Part shown: positions 35,471 through 44,502 of the stretch, piece after piece | How positions within the stretch are numbered: the stretch's first letter is position 1 | How the letters are laid out: every line of letters begins with the position of its first letter | Source: Phycisphaerales bacterium | GTDB lineage: Bacteria; Planctomycetota; Phycisphaerae; UBA1845 | Assembly (NCBI GenBank): GCA_020639115.1 | Contig: JACKHG010000003.1 | Span: forward strand, 248,001-312,000 | Length of the DNA: 64,000 nt | Direction: 5' to 3' | Position numbers and translations under genes: made by a program | Notes under the pieces: model-generated | What the model saw: only the letters and a program-made list of their open reading frames with translations | Told to the model about the DNA's origin: nothing | Databases searched by the model: none

Positions 35471-36043
35471 GATCTCGAGCCTCCTTGGCGCTTCGACGCC
35501 GACATCTACAAAACGAATCCGGCCCTCACGTACGACCGCTCCCGACCATCCGGCTCCCGTGGGGGCCGGCCCTTGCGGCACTCCGTCGCCGTGCAGGCAA
35601 CGCTTCTGCTTTCCGCTCTGCGTGTCACCGCATTCGGCGTTCCCGGGAACGCCCTCAGGCTGCGACCTGCAGATTTCTATGGCTTTTGCCAATCCTTCCT
35701 CTCCCCGGGGTAATAGTGGGTGTCGTCCGACGCGCGGCCCCGGCCCGATCCGGCAGCATCGCGTCGCCGTTGCATAGGCGTGACATCCGGCTGTTCTGAC
35801 CCGGATCGGTCCAAAAAAGTCTCACTGTGCAAAACTGCCGGACGACTTGGACGGACGGCATCCGCATCCGCAGAGGTGCAGGACATCAGCCTGATGAAGG
35901 CTGACTTCATCGTGAGCCGCACGTCCAAGCCCGAGGGAATCCAGCAGGTCTATCCGCAAATACCCGCAAAAAGCGTCGCCAAGACGCTCTGCAGGCGGTT
36001 TCGGCTTGTGGTCGCATCTGTCCGCGAAGACAATGCGGAAACG
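35471..36043. other. 573-base divergent intergenic region before the sigma factor gene
   Basis: Between the giant secreted-protein gene (minus) and the ECF sigma gene (plus). One frame stays open from 35720 into the sigma gene but its composition is unlike the gene itself and has no sigma motif. The stretch is long enough for two promoters and leaders. I see no clear repeat, tRNA or operator. An in-frame ATG at 35894 remains an alternative, less likely start for the sigma gene. Confidence 0.45.
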
Positions 36044-36640
36044 ATGGACCGCTCCGACAGCACACGCGCCACGCTCCTCCTGCGCCTCCGCGACCGGACC
36101 GACAGTCTCAGTTGGAACGAGTTCCACGAGCGCTACGGCCAGTTACTCTACCGCTATGCGCGCCAACGCGGAGCCAGTCCGGTGGACGCCGAGGACATCG
36201 TCCAGGACGTCGCCCTGTCGCTGCTCAAGGCGCTGGACGGCTTCGAGTATGACGCGGGCAAGGGCCGCTTCCGCGCCTACCTGCGCGTGGCGGTGATCCG
36301 GGCGATGGCCCGGCGGGCCAACAAGGCCGCGCGCCAGGGCGAGGTCGTCGATCCGCATAACTTCGACTACCTCTCCGCGATCGACGAGGCCAACTCGGAC
36401 GAGCACTGGGAGAAGGAATGGCGCGCCCACCGCTTGCGCTGGGCCCTCCGCGCGGTCGCCGACTCCTTCGAGCCCGTCACGCTGGACGCCTTCCGCATGC
36501 ACGTGCTGGCGGGCAAGAGCGTGAAGGAGACCGCGGGCGCACTGGGCATCAGCGAAGCCAGCGTCTACCAGGCCAAGTCGCGCGTGCTCAAGCAGGTCAA
36601 GCAGCGACTCGACGAACTCGACCCGGACGAGGATGTCTGA
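36044..36640 (+). CDS. ECF-type RNA polymerase sigma factor
   Basis: A 198-residue group 4 sigma factor. The ATG at 36044 gives MDRSDSTRATLLLRLRDRTD. Region 2 has WNEFHERYGQLLYRYARQRG and the DAEDIVQDVALSLLKAL core, followed by YDAGKGRFRAYLRVAVIRA, as in planctomycete ECF groups. Region 4 has SVKETAGALGISEASVYQAK, the helix-turn-helix that reads the -35 element. No anti-sigma gene of the usual zinc type adjoins; instead a membrane Ser/Thr kinase gene follows 251 bases downstream. In Planctomycetes this pairing is common, and phosphorylation may replace or add to anti-sigma control. That link is inference from neighbourhood. Confidence 0.92.
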   Translation: MDRSDSTRATLLLRLRDRTDSLSWNEFHERYGQLLYRYARQRGASPVDAEDIVQDVALSLLKALDGFEYDAGKGRFRAYLRVAVIRAMARRANKAARQGEVVDPHNFDYLSAIDEANSDEHWEKEWRAHRLRWALRAVADSFEPVTLDAFRMHVLAGKSVKETAGALGISEASVYQAKSRVLKQVKQRLDELDPDEDV

Positions 36641-36891
36641 CCTCCACCCGCCACGGCACCGCTGCTCCCCGTGTAGGGAATTCGCCCCAATTGTGCGGTG
36701 CCCGCCGGGCCGCGCGGCACCCCACTCGCGTGGGCGGGTCAAATTCGCGGGATAATCCGTGTCAAGTCCATCGGCTGGGCGGTATACACACGTGGGGAAG
36801 GTTGCCGGTCCGCTCGGGCCTACGCCCTGGCTGAGCGGTAATCTGCCGGCGCAAGGGGGACTTTGCATCCGGCGGACGTTCAGGGAAGCGC

Positions 36892-39639
36892 ATGAGCAAT
36901 CTCGAATCCAGTCCTGAGGAAGAGCTCCTCGCGGAAGAGCTGCGCGACGCCTTCGGGCTCGGGCCCGACGCCACCGGGCTCGAGGTCGATCTCAGCGCGC
37001 CCCACCGCGGTGGCTCCAGTGCCGCGTTCGTGGGATTCCACGCGGCGCCGCAGCATCGGCGCGGCACGCTGCTCGGCGACTTCGAGATCATCGACGAACT
37101 CGGTCGTGGCGGTATGGGCGTCGTCTACCGGGCGCGGCAGATCTCGCTGGGCCGGGTCGTGGCGCTGAAGGTTCTGCCCGACTACACGCGGCGCGGCCCG
37201 CTCGCGATTCAACGCTTTCGCAACGAGGCCCGCGCCGCGGCGCGGCTGCAACATACCAACATCGTGCCGATCTACGCGCAGGGCGAGGAACGCGGCACCT
37301 TCTACTACGCCATGGAACTCATCGGCGGCAGCAGTCTCGACGCGGCGATCCGCTGCCGGACGCGGCTGCTCAGCCCGTCCAACGCCTCGCTCTCCCTCCG
37401 CCCCACCCAGTTGGAGCGGGCCGCGCAGGCGCCGACGGAACCGGCGCAAGTCAGCACCCATGCCGAAGCCCCAGCCGCGGCGCCTCCGCCCGCCACCGTG
37501 CGCGACCTGCATCGCGAGCGGCAGGACTACTGCCACCTCGCGCGCTTGCTCGCCGACGTCGCGGACGGTCTCGACCATGCCCACCATGCCGGCGTCGTGC
37601 ATCGTGATATCAAACCGCAGAATCTTCTCGTAGGCGCCGACGGCCGGTTGCACATCACCGACTTCGGCCTCGCCCGCCTCGCCGACGCGCCCGGGATCAC
37701 GCTGACCGGCGAGATCATGGGTACCCCGGCGTACCTCTCGCCCGAGCAGGCCCGCGCGGACGCGGGCACCGTCGACGGGCGCACCGATATCTACTCGCTG
37801 GGCGTGACGCTCTACGAGCTGCTGACGCTGCGACGCCCCTTCGAGGGCGACTCGCGCGAACAGGTGCTGACCGGCATCAAGGAGCTCGAGCCCGCTCCGC
37901 CGCGCACCTTTGATGTACATATTCCCAAGGACCTGCAAACCATCTGCCTCAAGGCGATGGAGAAGGATCCCGCGCGCCGCTACGCGACCGCGGGAGCGCT
38001 CGCCGAGGACCTGCGCCGCTTCGCCGATGGCCGTCCGATCCTGAGCCGGCCGGCCGGCCCCGTGACCAAGGCGGTCAAGTGGGCTCGGCGGCACAAGGCG
38101 GCGACAACCGCCATCATCGCCACGGCCATCGTCGTGCTGCTCGCCGGTGGACTCGTGGCCAGCGTGACTTCCGCCCGGCAGCAGGTCGCCCAGGCCGACG
38201 TCGACGAGGTCTTCGACCGCCTCGTCTACTACGACTACCACGCCACGCCGCAGCAACTCGACAAGCTCGACGCAGCCGCGGAGCGGGGCGGGGATCCGGT
38301 GACGATTCGCATGGCCCGGGCGCTGGTGAAGATCTTCGATCGCAACAACCGCGACGATCGGTTGGTCGCACGCCAAATGCTCGGCGACGTCGTGGCAGAG
38401 GCCCCGCAGCGCGTGGACGCCCGCTATCTCTATGCGCTCGCCCTCGACCGCACGAACGCTGCAGACCAGGCCAAGACGCAGATCGCCCTCGCCGATGCGC
38501 AGCAGGGGGCGACCGCCGCCGGCTGGTTCTTCCGCGGTCTTGCGCTGCAGTATCGCGATCCGCCCGAGGCGATCCGTTCGTACGAAGCGGCCCAGCGCCT
38601 CCGCGCCGCCGAAGGGGACGTGTTCCTCCAGGCGATGCTCAACCTGGCCCGGGCCCGCAATCAGTTGATGTACGCGTCGCGCACCATCGACGACCTCGGC
38701 GCCATCATCCGCCCACTCGAGCAGATCGTGGACTTTAAGCTCTACGGCGCCATGCCCTACAACTACCTGTCGATCGCGCACCGCCTCGCGGCGGAAGTGT
38801 ATACCGGCAGCGCCGGCACACGCGACGCCGACGACGTCGTCGCGAACCATTATGCGGCTGCCCTCGATTGGGCCCAAAAGGGTGAACAGGCGGATCCCCA
38901 CGACCCCGTTTCGTTCATCGCGGAGGGCATGGCCCTCCAGAGCATGGGGGACCTGCCGTCGGCAACCTTCGCCTTTGACGCCGCCGCGGTGGTCGCGGGA
39001 ACCGATTCCGTTCGTCAGTGCGAGGTGCTGCACTATCGCTGGCGCCTGCACTACTGGCAGGACGAGTACGCTGAAGCCCGCGCCGACATCAACGACTACG
39101 ACCACTGCGCCGTAACCGAAGCCCACCTTTATCGGCACTTCTTTCCGATGCTGGTCCTGGCCGATCAGGGAAAACTCGACGAGGCGCGGCTCCACGCCTA
39201 CGGCCTGTCCGCCGACGCGCCGACCAATGCGCTCGCGGTCGTGTGGACCGCGACGGCGCTGCGCATCCTCGGTGACGGGCCGGCGGCCGATGCGTTCCTC
39301 GCCGATCGTGCCGCCACCGTCGACCGGACCCAGTCCGAAATTCCGCAGCAGGACCCCGCCTGGATCGATGCGCTCTACCGAATGTGTCGCGGCGAACGCT
39401 CCCTGCAGCAAATGCGCGACCAGGCCCAGTCGGCGGATCAGCCCTGGCGGCTGACGGGCGAAGCGGAGTTTCACGCGGCCGCGATGGCCCTGGCCCGGGG
39501 CGACCGGCAGGCCGCTCAGGTGGGCTTCACGCGGGCCTGGCGCTCCTACGACTCCGCCATCCGGTACGCCTACGATGGCGAGCTGATCGCCCGAAAAATG
39601 CAACGGGATCCCCAATGGCCGCCCTGGATTGCACCTTAG
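36892..39639 (+). CDS. Membrane serine/threonine protein kinase with TPR-like C-terminal domain
   Basis: Hanks-type kinase, 915 residues. The Gly loop is ELGRGGMGVVYRA (about 69-81), the ATP lysine Lys93 in VVALKVLPDY, the catalytic loop HRDIKPQN with Asp239, the Mg motif DFGLA at about 257 and GTPAYLSPEQA in the activation segment; all are intact. A Pro/Ala-rich insertion of about 50 residues (157-208) lies between hinge and catalytic loop, unusual for the family. One membrane helix (about 403-425, ATTAIIATAIVVLLAGGLVA) separates the cytoplasmic kinase from ~490 helical residues with TPR-like repeats (AADQAKTQIALADAQQGATA). It probably senses a signal through the C-terminal part. It follows the ECF sigma gene, suggesting the sigma as a target. 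Confidence 0.92.
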   Translation: MSNLESSPEEELLAEELRDAFGLGPDATGLEVDLSAPHRGGSSAAFVGFHAAPQHRRGTLLGDFEIIDELGRGGMGVVYRARQISLGRVVALKVLPDYTRRGPLAIQRFRNEARAAARLQHTNIVPIYAQGEERGTFYYAMELIGGSSLDAAIRCRTRLLSPSNASLSLRPTQLERAAQAPTEPAQVSTHAEAPAAAPPPATVRDLHRERQDYCHLARLLADVADGLDHAHHAGVVHRDIKPQNLLVGADGRLHITDFGLARLADAPGITLTGEIMGTPAYLSPEQARADAGTVDGRTDIYSLGVTLYELLTLRRPFEGDSREQVLTGIKELEPAPPRTFDVHIPKDLQTICLKAMEKDPARRYATAGALAEDLRRFADGRPILSRPAGPVTKAVKWARRHKAATTAIIATAIVVLLAGGLVASVTSARQQVAQADVDEVFDRLVYYDYHATPQQLDKLDAAAERGGDPVTIRMARALVKIFDRNNRDDRLVARQMLGDVVAEAPQRVDARYLYALALDRTNAADQAKTQIALADAQQGATAAGWFFRGLALQYRDPPEAIRSYEAAQRLRAAEGDVFLQAMLNLARARNQLMYASRTIDDLGAIIRPLEQIVDFKLYGAMPYNYLSIAHRLAAEVYTGSAGTRDADDVVANHYAAALDWAQKGEQADPHDPVSFIAEGMALQSMGDLPSATFAFDAAAVVAGTDSVRQCEVLHYRWRLHYWQDEYAEARADINDYDHCAVTEAHLYRHFFPMLVLADQGKLDEARLHAYGLSADAPTNALAVVWTATALRILGDGPAADAFLADRAATVDRTQSEIPQQDPAWIDALYRMCRGERSLQQMRDQAQSADQPWRLTGEAEFHAAAMALARGDRQAAQVGFTRAWRSYDSAIRYAYDGELIARKMQRDPQWPPWIAP

Positions 39640-39701
39640 GCCTTGATTCGAGTCACGTCGATCGCCTACAAAGGGATTGAGGGTCGTCAGGGAGCACAGG
39701 C

Positions 39702-41117
39702 ATGTTACCTATTCTTTCATCCGATCGGTCCCGGCGCGCGCCTCGATGGCTGCCCGCCGCATTGACCCTGGCGATTCTCATCGTCGCATCCCGCGCAGGG
39801 GCCTACCCCCCGCGCCAGCCAGTGCCTATTCCCTATTTCACATTCGATGCACAGTCGCCGTCCGTGATCGACGGTCAGCCAGGCACTCCGCGGGTCAATT
39901 CCGATGCCGTTCTCGCCAAGGGCCAACCAAGCGACCCAGTGCCCGCGACGGTTCTTCCCGGCGCCAATCTCGGGCTGGGTATGCCCGGAGATGAACTCGA
40001 CGGGATCTCGTTCAACCGCACGATCGTCCTGCGCCAGCGACAGTTCGTCCTGCTCTTCTCCGTAAGCCGGGGAACCACCGGTGAGGTCCCACCCAATCCA
40101 GCCCTCGTCGCGAGTGACGCACCCTTCAATGTCGCCGACCAGGTCATGCGCGGGCACGCCGCGGGCGACGGGTTCATGTCGCTGCGCGCATTTGATTCCA
40201 ATGGACCCGTAGGGTCAACACGCGGCAGCACGGACGGCAACGGCCAACCGATCAACAACTACGACGAGGGCGGCCAGGACTACCAGGCGCTGCCCACGGT
40301 CGGTTCCAAGGACCACGTCCCGCCCGGCACGTTTGAGGACAACGTCAATGGAACGTCCTATCCACCAACCTCGCCCACGGCGCGAGCGCTAGCACGCGGT
40401 GTGCCGGGCGGCGGCGAGGATGGCTTCTACTTCACCGTAAGCGCAGCTTCCCCCACTCTGCAGTCAGGCGGTCTGCCGGGCGACAGCGGCGCCGACATCT
40501 TCTTCGATCCCAACCCGGAGCTTCCCGGCCTGCAGGCGCAGCAGCCCTATGCGTATGCAGATCAGTTGGGGCTCACGGGACTTGACGACATCGACGCCCT
40601 CATCGTGGACGACAGCGACACCAACGGGCTCTTCGGCGGCGACGACTGCGTCTACATCTCCTTGACGCCCGAGTCGCCGACCCTCGCCATGCTGTCTTTC
40701 GCCAGCTCGAACGGCGCCGCCGACGTGTACCGAATCTGCGCGACACCTCAAGGCTTTGCCGAGATCACGCCCTTCGCCGCCGCGCTGCAGTTGGGACTGG
40801 CGGGCGACACCGATGACATCGACGCCCTGGAGATCATTCCCTGCGACGACGCGACCGGCGCCTGCGCACCCCTGTCGTTCGCAGCCGCTTCTTCAATTCG
40901 CTTCTTCCCGGGCGACTGGAACAATGACGGGGCGATCGGGGCAGCCGACGCCGAGGCGGTCCCATTCTGTTTGAGCGGTCCCTACCAGGGGCTGGGCTTC
41001 GTGGCGCCTTCGCCGGTCTGCCGGGACGTATTCGACTTCAACAACGACACCGACGTCGACCTGGCCGACTTCGGGTTCTTCCAGTTTGTGTTCGGGACGA
41101 CTCCGGGTGCGGACTGA
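39702..41117 (+). CDS. Secreted protein with C-terminal dockerin-like calcium repeats
   Basis: A 471-residue exported protein. It begins with a basic segment and a hydrophobic stretch (LPAALTLAILIVASRAGAYP), a signal peptide cut near residue 33. The body is acidic and Gly/Pro-rich with patterns such as GLTGLDDIDALIVDDSDTNG and LGLAGDTDDIDALEI, two copies of a short repeated element. The C-terminus is dockerin-like: GDWNNDGAIGAADAEAV and DFNNDTDVDLADFGFFQ, each with the DxNxDxxVDxxD-type calcium loop. No catalytic domain is recognised. A role as a surface or anchored protein is likely. The gene follows the kinase gene by 62 bases on the same strand; co-transcription is possible. Confidence 0.82.
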   Translation: MLPILSSDRSRRAPRWLPAALTLAILIVASRAGAYPPRQPVPIPYFTFDAQSPSVIDGQPGTPRVNSDAVLAKGQPSDPVPATVLPGANLGLGMPGDELDGISFNRTIVLRQRQFVLLFSVSRGTTGEVPPNPALVASDAPFNVADQVMRGHAAGDGFMSLRAFDSNGPVGSTRGSTDGNGQPINNYDEGGQDYQALPTVGSKDHVPPGTFEDNVNGTSYPPTSPTARALARGVPGGGEDGFYFTVSAASPTLQSGGLPGDSGADIFFDPNPELPGLQAQQPYAYADQLGLTGLDDIDALIVDDSDTNGLFGGDDCVYISLTPESPTLAMLSFASSNGAADVYRICATPQGFAEITPFAAALQLGLAGDTDDIDALEIIPCDDATGACAPLSFAAASSIRFFPGDWNNDGAIGAADAEAVPFCLSGPYQGLGFVAPSPVCRDVFDFNNDTDVDLADFGFFQFVFGTTPGAD

Positions 41118-41455
41118 CCGGGCGGATACGGTTCATTGAATTGACACTTTATGAATGCGTGTGCCAGCACGCGCCCGGAAACCGCTTGTTGTCGGATGTC
41201 CGGTTTGATTATGATGAGCTTGGAAGTCCGGGGGTAGCCGGCCGCAAGGCACAGCTCAGCTTGGCGTTGAATGCGTACCCCTCACTGCAGGTGGCTCGGG
41301 CGAAGTTTGGTCACCTGCCGCGGGGTCAGCGTGCGCCGGCGGGTACCCGAAAGCGAGTATCCCGCAATCGCGGCAGTTGCCTGCGCCCACGGAGTCGTCG
41401 GCGGGGCCGCCGGGCCTGCGGGGGGCGCAGCGGGGCTTTTCGGGGGAGAACCGCG
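41118..41455. other. 338-base intergenic region with a candidate promoter
   Basis: Separates two secreted-protein genes on the plus strand. The frame of the downstream gene is open back to 41141, but that part is Arg/Gly-rich and lies before the signal peptide. A candidate promoter has TTGTTG at 41186-41191 and TATGAT at 41210-41215 with 18 bases between, which would leave a leader of about 235 bases. No terminator hairpin was found after the first gene. Confidence 0.4.
41186..41215 (+). promoter_or_regulatory. Candidate promoter for the CHRD/lamin-tail protein gene
   Basis: TTGTTG (41186-41191) and TATGAT (41210-41215), 18-base spacer, in a locally AT-rich patch. The -10 box matches consensus at 5 of 6 positions, the -35 box only moderately. 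Prediction only. Confidence 0.35.
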
Positions 41456-44389
41456 ATGCACAGAACCACCTTGCTGATCGCCTTGCTGGTTGGTGTCGCC
41501 GGCGCGCACGCCGACGTCGTGCGCAACTTCATCCTCACACCCGATCAGGTCGTGCCCGCGTCGGGCAGTCCCGCCACGGGCCACGCCCGCGCCACCCTCA
41601 ACGCCGCCGAGACCGAGATCGAATTCCTGGTGCAACACAACGTCGCGGAAGGGGACGTCGCGACAGCGTCGGTCTACGCCGAGGACGCCGGTTCGAACGG
41701 GGCGGCGGTCTTCGCGCTCACCAACGTGAATTCGAACAGCTTTTCCGGCATCTGGAGCGTCTCCGCGGGTGACGTGGCGAAGTTCCTGGATGGCGGCCTG
41801 TACGTGCAGATCGAGACGCCGTCATATCCCGCCGGCGAGATCCGCGGGCAGATCAGGATTAACCCCAATCCCGGTCCCGGTGACGTGATCATCACCGAGA
41901 TCATGTACAACCCCGCCTCGACCGAAGGCGACTTCGCGCACGGTGTTTTCACGTCGAACGCCGAGTGGGTCGAGCTGTTCAATACGACCTTCACCGACAT
42001 CGACATCGGCGGGTGGTTCCTGCAGGACGAGGACGTGGACACCAACGGGGACGCGTGCACGCCGCTGCGCAGCGGCTCCATCCCCGAGTTCATCCTCCCC
42101 TCGTTCGGACTCGTCGTGATCATCCCCGATGGGCAGGTCATCTTCGGGTCGGCGCCGACCGTGGCGGATTTCAAGACCGCCTGGGGCCTGGGCGCCGCGA
42201 GCAACGTTCTGCAGGTCGACACCAACGGCACCGCCGGCGGGGCGCTGGTGGGCCACAACCTCTCCAACAATCCGTTCACGGACGGCTTTGACATCAACGA
42301 CCTGCCCCTGGACGCCTCCTTCTGGATCCCCTGCGATCCGGGAGGATTCGACCGTCCCGACAACGAGATCCTCACGCTCAACGACGGCACCCAGATCATC
42401 GACGTCGTCAACTACGGCGACGATTACGACGACCACGTCGGGCCGATGGACTGGCCCGAGGTGGGCGGCTTCAACAGCATCGCCCTGGCCCCGGATGATT
42501 TCCCCAACGCGACGTCCTTTACGAACTACACCGCCACCGGCAACGACTCCGGCGCGCACTGGATCGCCCACGAGGTCGGCGACAACGCGCTGGGTTATCG
42601 CCAGGTCGCGGCGGCGGGCGTGTACGGCGGCGAGGACGTCGGTTCGCCGTGCCGCTTGCGCGGGGCCACGACCGGCAACCTGCTGCCCGCAGCCATCGCA
42701 TCCCAGGTGATGACCACCCCGGGCGCAACCGAGGACATCTTCATGCAGGGGTCCGACCTGAGCCGGCCCTTCTTCGGGCTGCTGCTCTTCGTCGTGAAGT
42801 CGCTGCCGCAGAACGGCCAGCTCATCGATGTCGCCTCCAACAAGGTCATCACCCCGGCCATGCTCGGCGCCAACGGCTACCTCATGCCGCGCATTCCGTT
42901 CAACCAGGTGCGCTACGTCAACAACGGCACCTGCGGACGCGACAGCTTCACCTTCGCGACCAACGACGGTCTGCTCGAGTCGCCCGCGGTCCCCGTCGAG
43001 CTGTTCGTGCAGTGCGGCGAGGTCGTGATCACCGAGATCATGTACAACCCGGATTCGCTCGAAGAGAACCCGTCGCTGGCGGAGTGGGTCGAAATCTACA
43101 ACACCACCTCGAGTGCGGTCGACCTCGGCGGCTGGTACCTGGCGGACAACCTGTCGCGCAGTGGGGATTTCCCGGCGTACATCCTCGGCGCCCACTCCAG
43201 CGTGACGGTGATCCCCGCGATGACGGATGCGGGTGAGTTCTCCGCCGCCTGGACCGCACCCTTCATCCAGGCCACGACCAACGGGCTCGTGGGCAACGGC
43301 GGCGTGTCGGGCACCAACCTCAGCAACGGCGGCGAAACGCTGCAACTCGTCGCCCCGGGCGGCACCGTGCCCCGCGTGCACGATGCGGTCGTGTACCGCA
43401 ACGGGTTCGACGATGCCGCCTGGCCGAAGCTCAGCCCCGACGGACCCAGCATCTACGTGCTGGCCTCGGCGGGTTACACGGCAGCCGCCAACGACGCGCC
43501 GGAGGCGTGGGCAAAATCATCCGACGCCGGCCTCGACGGCGCCCGGATCAACAACGTGACGACCACCTTCGGCGGGGCGGACTTCGGCTCGCCGGGCTAC
43601 GTGCCCAACGTCGTGCAGGGCGCCTGCACCGCAGCCGGCCCCGCCCGCGACGGCAACGGCGACGGCATCATCGATCTGGCCGACCTGCAACAGTTCGAAC
43701 TATGCCAGCAGGGCCCCCAGCAGACCATGCCGCTCAACTGCGCTTGCTTCGACGCCGACTTCGACACCGACGTGGACCTGCGCGACTTCGCCGTCATCCA
43801 GGGCGAGATCAACACGGCGCCGGCGTCCAACGCGCTCATCATCAGCGAGATCGTCGACGGAACGCTCACCAACGGCGAGCCCAAGCTGCTCGAACTCACC
43901 AACTGCGGTGGCTCTCCCGTCAACCTGGCGCAGTACCGCGTCGCCCTCTACGTGAACGGCAGCACGACCGAGAACTTCCTGAGCATGACGTACGGCGAAA
44001 TGAGCGGCATCCTCGCCGCGGGCCAGTCGTATGTTATCGCCAATTCCAATTCGGGCCCGGCGGATTCTTACCTGTCCGTCTACGGCGCGGAAGCCGATCT
44101 CTACCATGGCGTCGCCAACGGCAACGGCAACGACGCCTTCCGGTTGCTGCGCAGCGATGGGCTGGGCGGCGATACGGTCGTGGACAGCTTCGGCGTGGTC
44201 GGCGTCGATGGCACGGGCCAGGCTTGGGATTACGTGAACAGCTTCGCCGATTCGAACGCCGGGCGGGCACCCAACGGCGGCGCCTTCAACACCGCGAACT
44301 GGACGTTCGGCGGTCCCGAGGCGCTGACGGGGCTTACCCCCGCCCAGATCGCCGCCGCCACATCGGCCGGTACACATACCTGCAACTAG
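41456..44389 (+). CDS. Secreted CHRD domain and lamin-tail domain protein with dockerin-like motif
   Basis: A 977-residue exported protein; the ATG at 41456 follows GGGGGAG and gives signal peptide MHRTTLLIALLVGVAGAHA. Residues about 20-135 form a CHRD domain (LTPDQVVPASGSPATGHARA, and the closing YPAGEIRGQIR). Three lamin-tail-like (LTD) beta domains follow, each beginning like GDVIITEIMYNPAS or VVITEIMYNPDS and containing EWVELFNTT or EWVEIYNTT; the third starts NALIISEIVDGTL. Between the second and third is a dockerin-like segment (RDGNGDGIIDLADLQQFELC, then DADFDTDVDLRDFAVIQ). LTD domains in bacteria often sit in surface proteins or nucleases, but no nuclease domain is present here. Function is unknown; cell-surface location is likely. 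Confidence 0.88.
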   Translation: MHRTTLLIALLVGVAGAHADVVRNFILTPDQVVPASGSPATGHARATLNAAETEIEFLVQHNVAEGDVATASVYAEDAGSNGAAVFALTNVNSNSFSGIWSVSAGDVAKFLDGGLYVQIETPSYPAGEIRGQIRINPNPGPGDVIITEIMYNPASTEGDFAHGVFTSNAEWVELFNTTFTDIDIGGWFLQDEDVDTNGDACTPLRSGSIPEFILPSFGLVVIIPDGQVIFGSAPTVADFKTAWGLGAASNVLQVDTNGTAGGALVGHNLSNNPFTDGFDINDLPLDASFWIPCDPGGFDRPDNEILTLNDGTQIIDVVNYGDDYDDHVGPMDWPEVGGFNSIALAPDDFPNATSFTNYTATGNDSGAHWIAHEVGDNALGYRQVAAAGVYGGEDVGSPCRLRGATTGNLLPAAIASQVMTTPGATEDIFMQGSDLSRPFFGLLLFVVKSLPQNGQLIDVASNKVITPAMLGANGYLMPRIPFNQVRYVNNGTCGRDSFTFATNDGLLESPAVPVELFVQCGEVVITEIMYNPDSLEENPSLAEWVEIYNTTSSAVDLGGWYLADNLSRSGDFPAYILGAHSSVTVIPAMTDAGEFSAAWTAPFIQATTNGLVGNGGVSGTNLSNGGETLQLVAPGGTVPRVHDAVVYRNGFDDAAWPKLSPDGPSIYVLASAGYTAAANDAPEAWAKSSDAGLDGARINNVTTTFGGADFGSPGYVPNVVQGACTAAGPARDGNGDGIIDLADLQQFELCQQGPQQTMPLNCACFDADFDTDVDLRDFAVIQGEINTAPASNALIISEIVDGTLTNGEPKLLELTNCGGSPVNLAQYRVALYVNGSTTENFLSMTYGEMSGILAAGQSYVIANSNSGPADSYLSVYGAEADLYHGVANGNGNDAFRLLRSDGLGGDTVVDSFGVVGVDGTGQAWDYVNSFADSNAGRAPNGGAFNTANWTFGGPEALTGLTPAQIAAATSAGTHTCN

Positions 44390-44502
44390 GGCTTTCCCTG
44401 AGGACAGCACGGGCGTTTCCCAGACGGCCTTGTGCCGTCCGCGGACTAGGAGTATGTTTTTTGATCAGCCGCACGCGTAGTGCCGGAGAAGGGACGACAA
44501 CC

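Noticed and set aside
36880..39615. 911-codon open frame on the minus strand
   Set aside because: Antisense to the Ser/Thr kinase, which has every kinase motif intact.
44436..44462. Possible terminator after the CHRD/lamin-tail gene
   Set aside because: GACGGC/GCCGTC forms only a 6-bp stem and the T-run lies about 15 bases beyond it, too far for a convincing intrinsic terminator.
43507..44502. Long N-terminal extension of the aspartate aminotransferase
   Set aside because: This open stretch is an out-of-frame reading of the upstream secreted-protein gene; the enzyme's family-like N-terminus begins at 44503.
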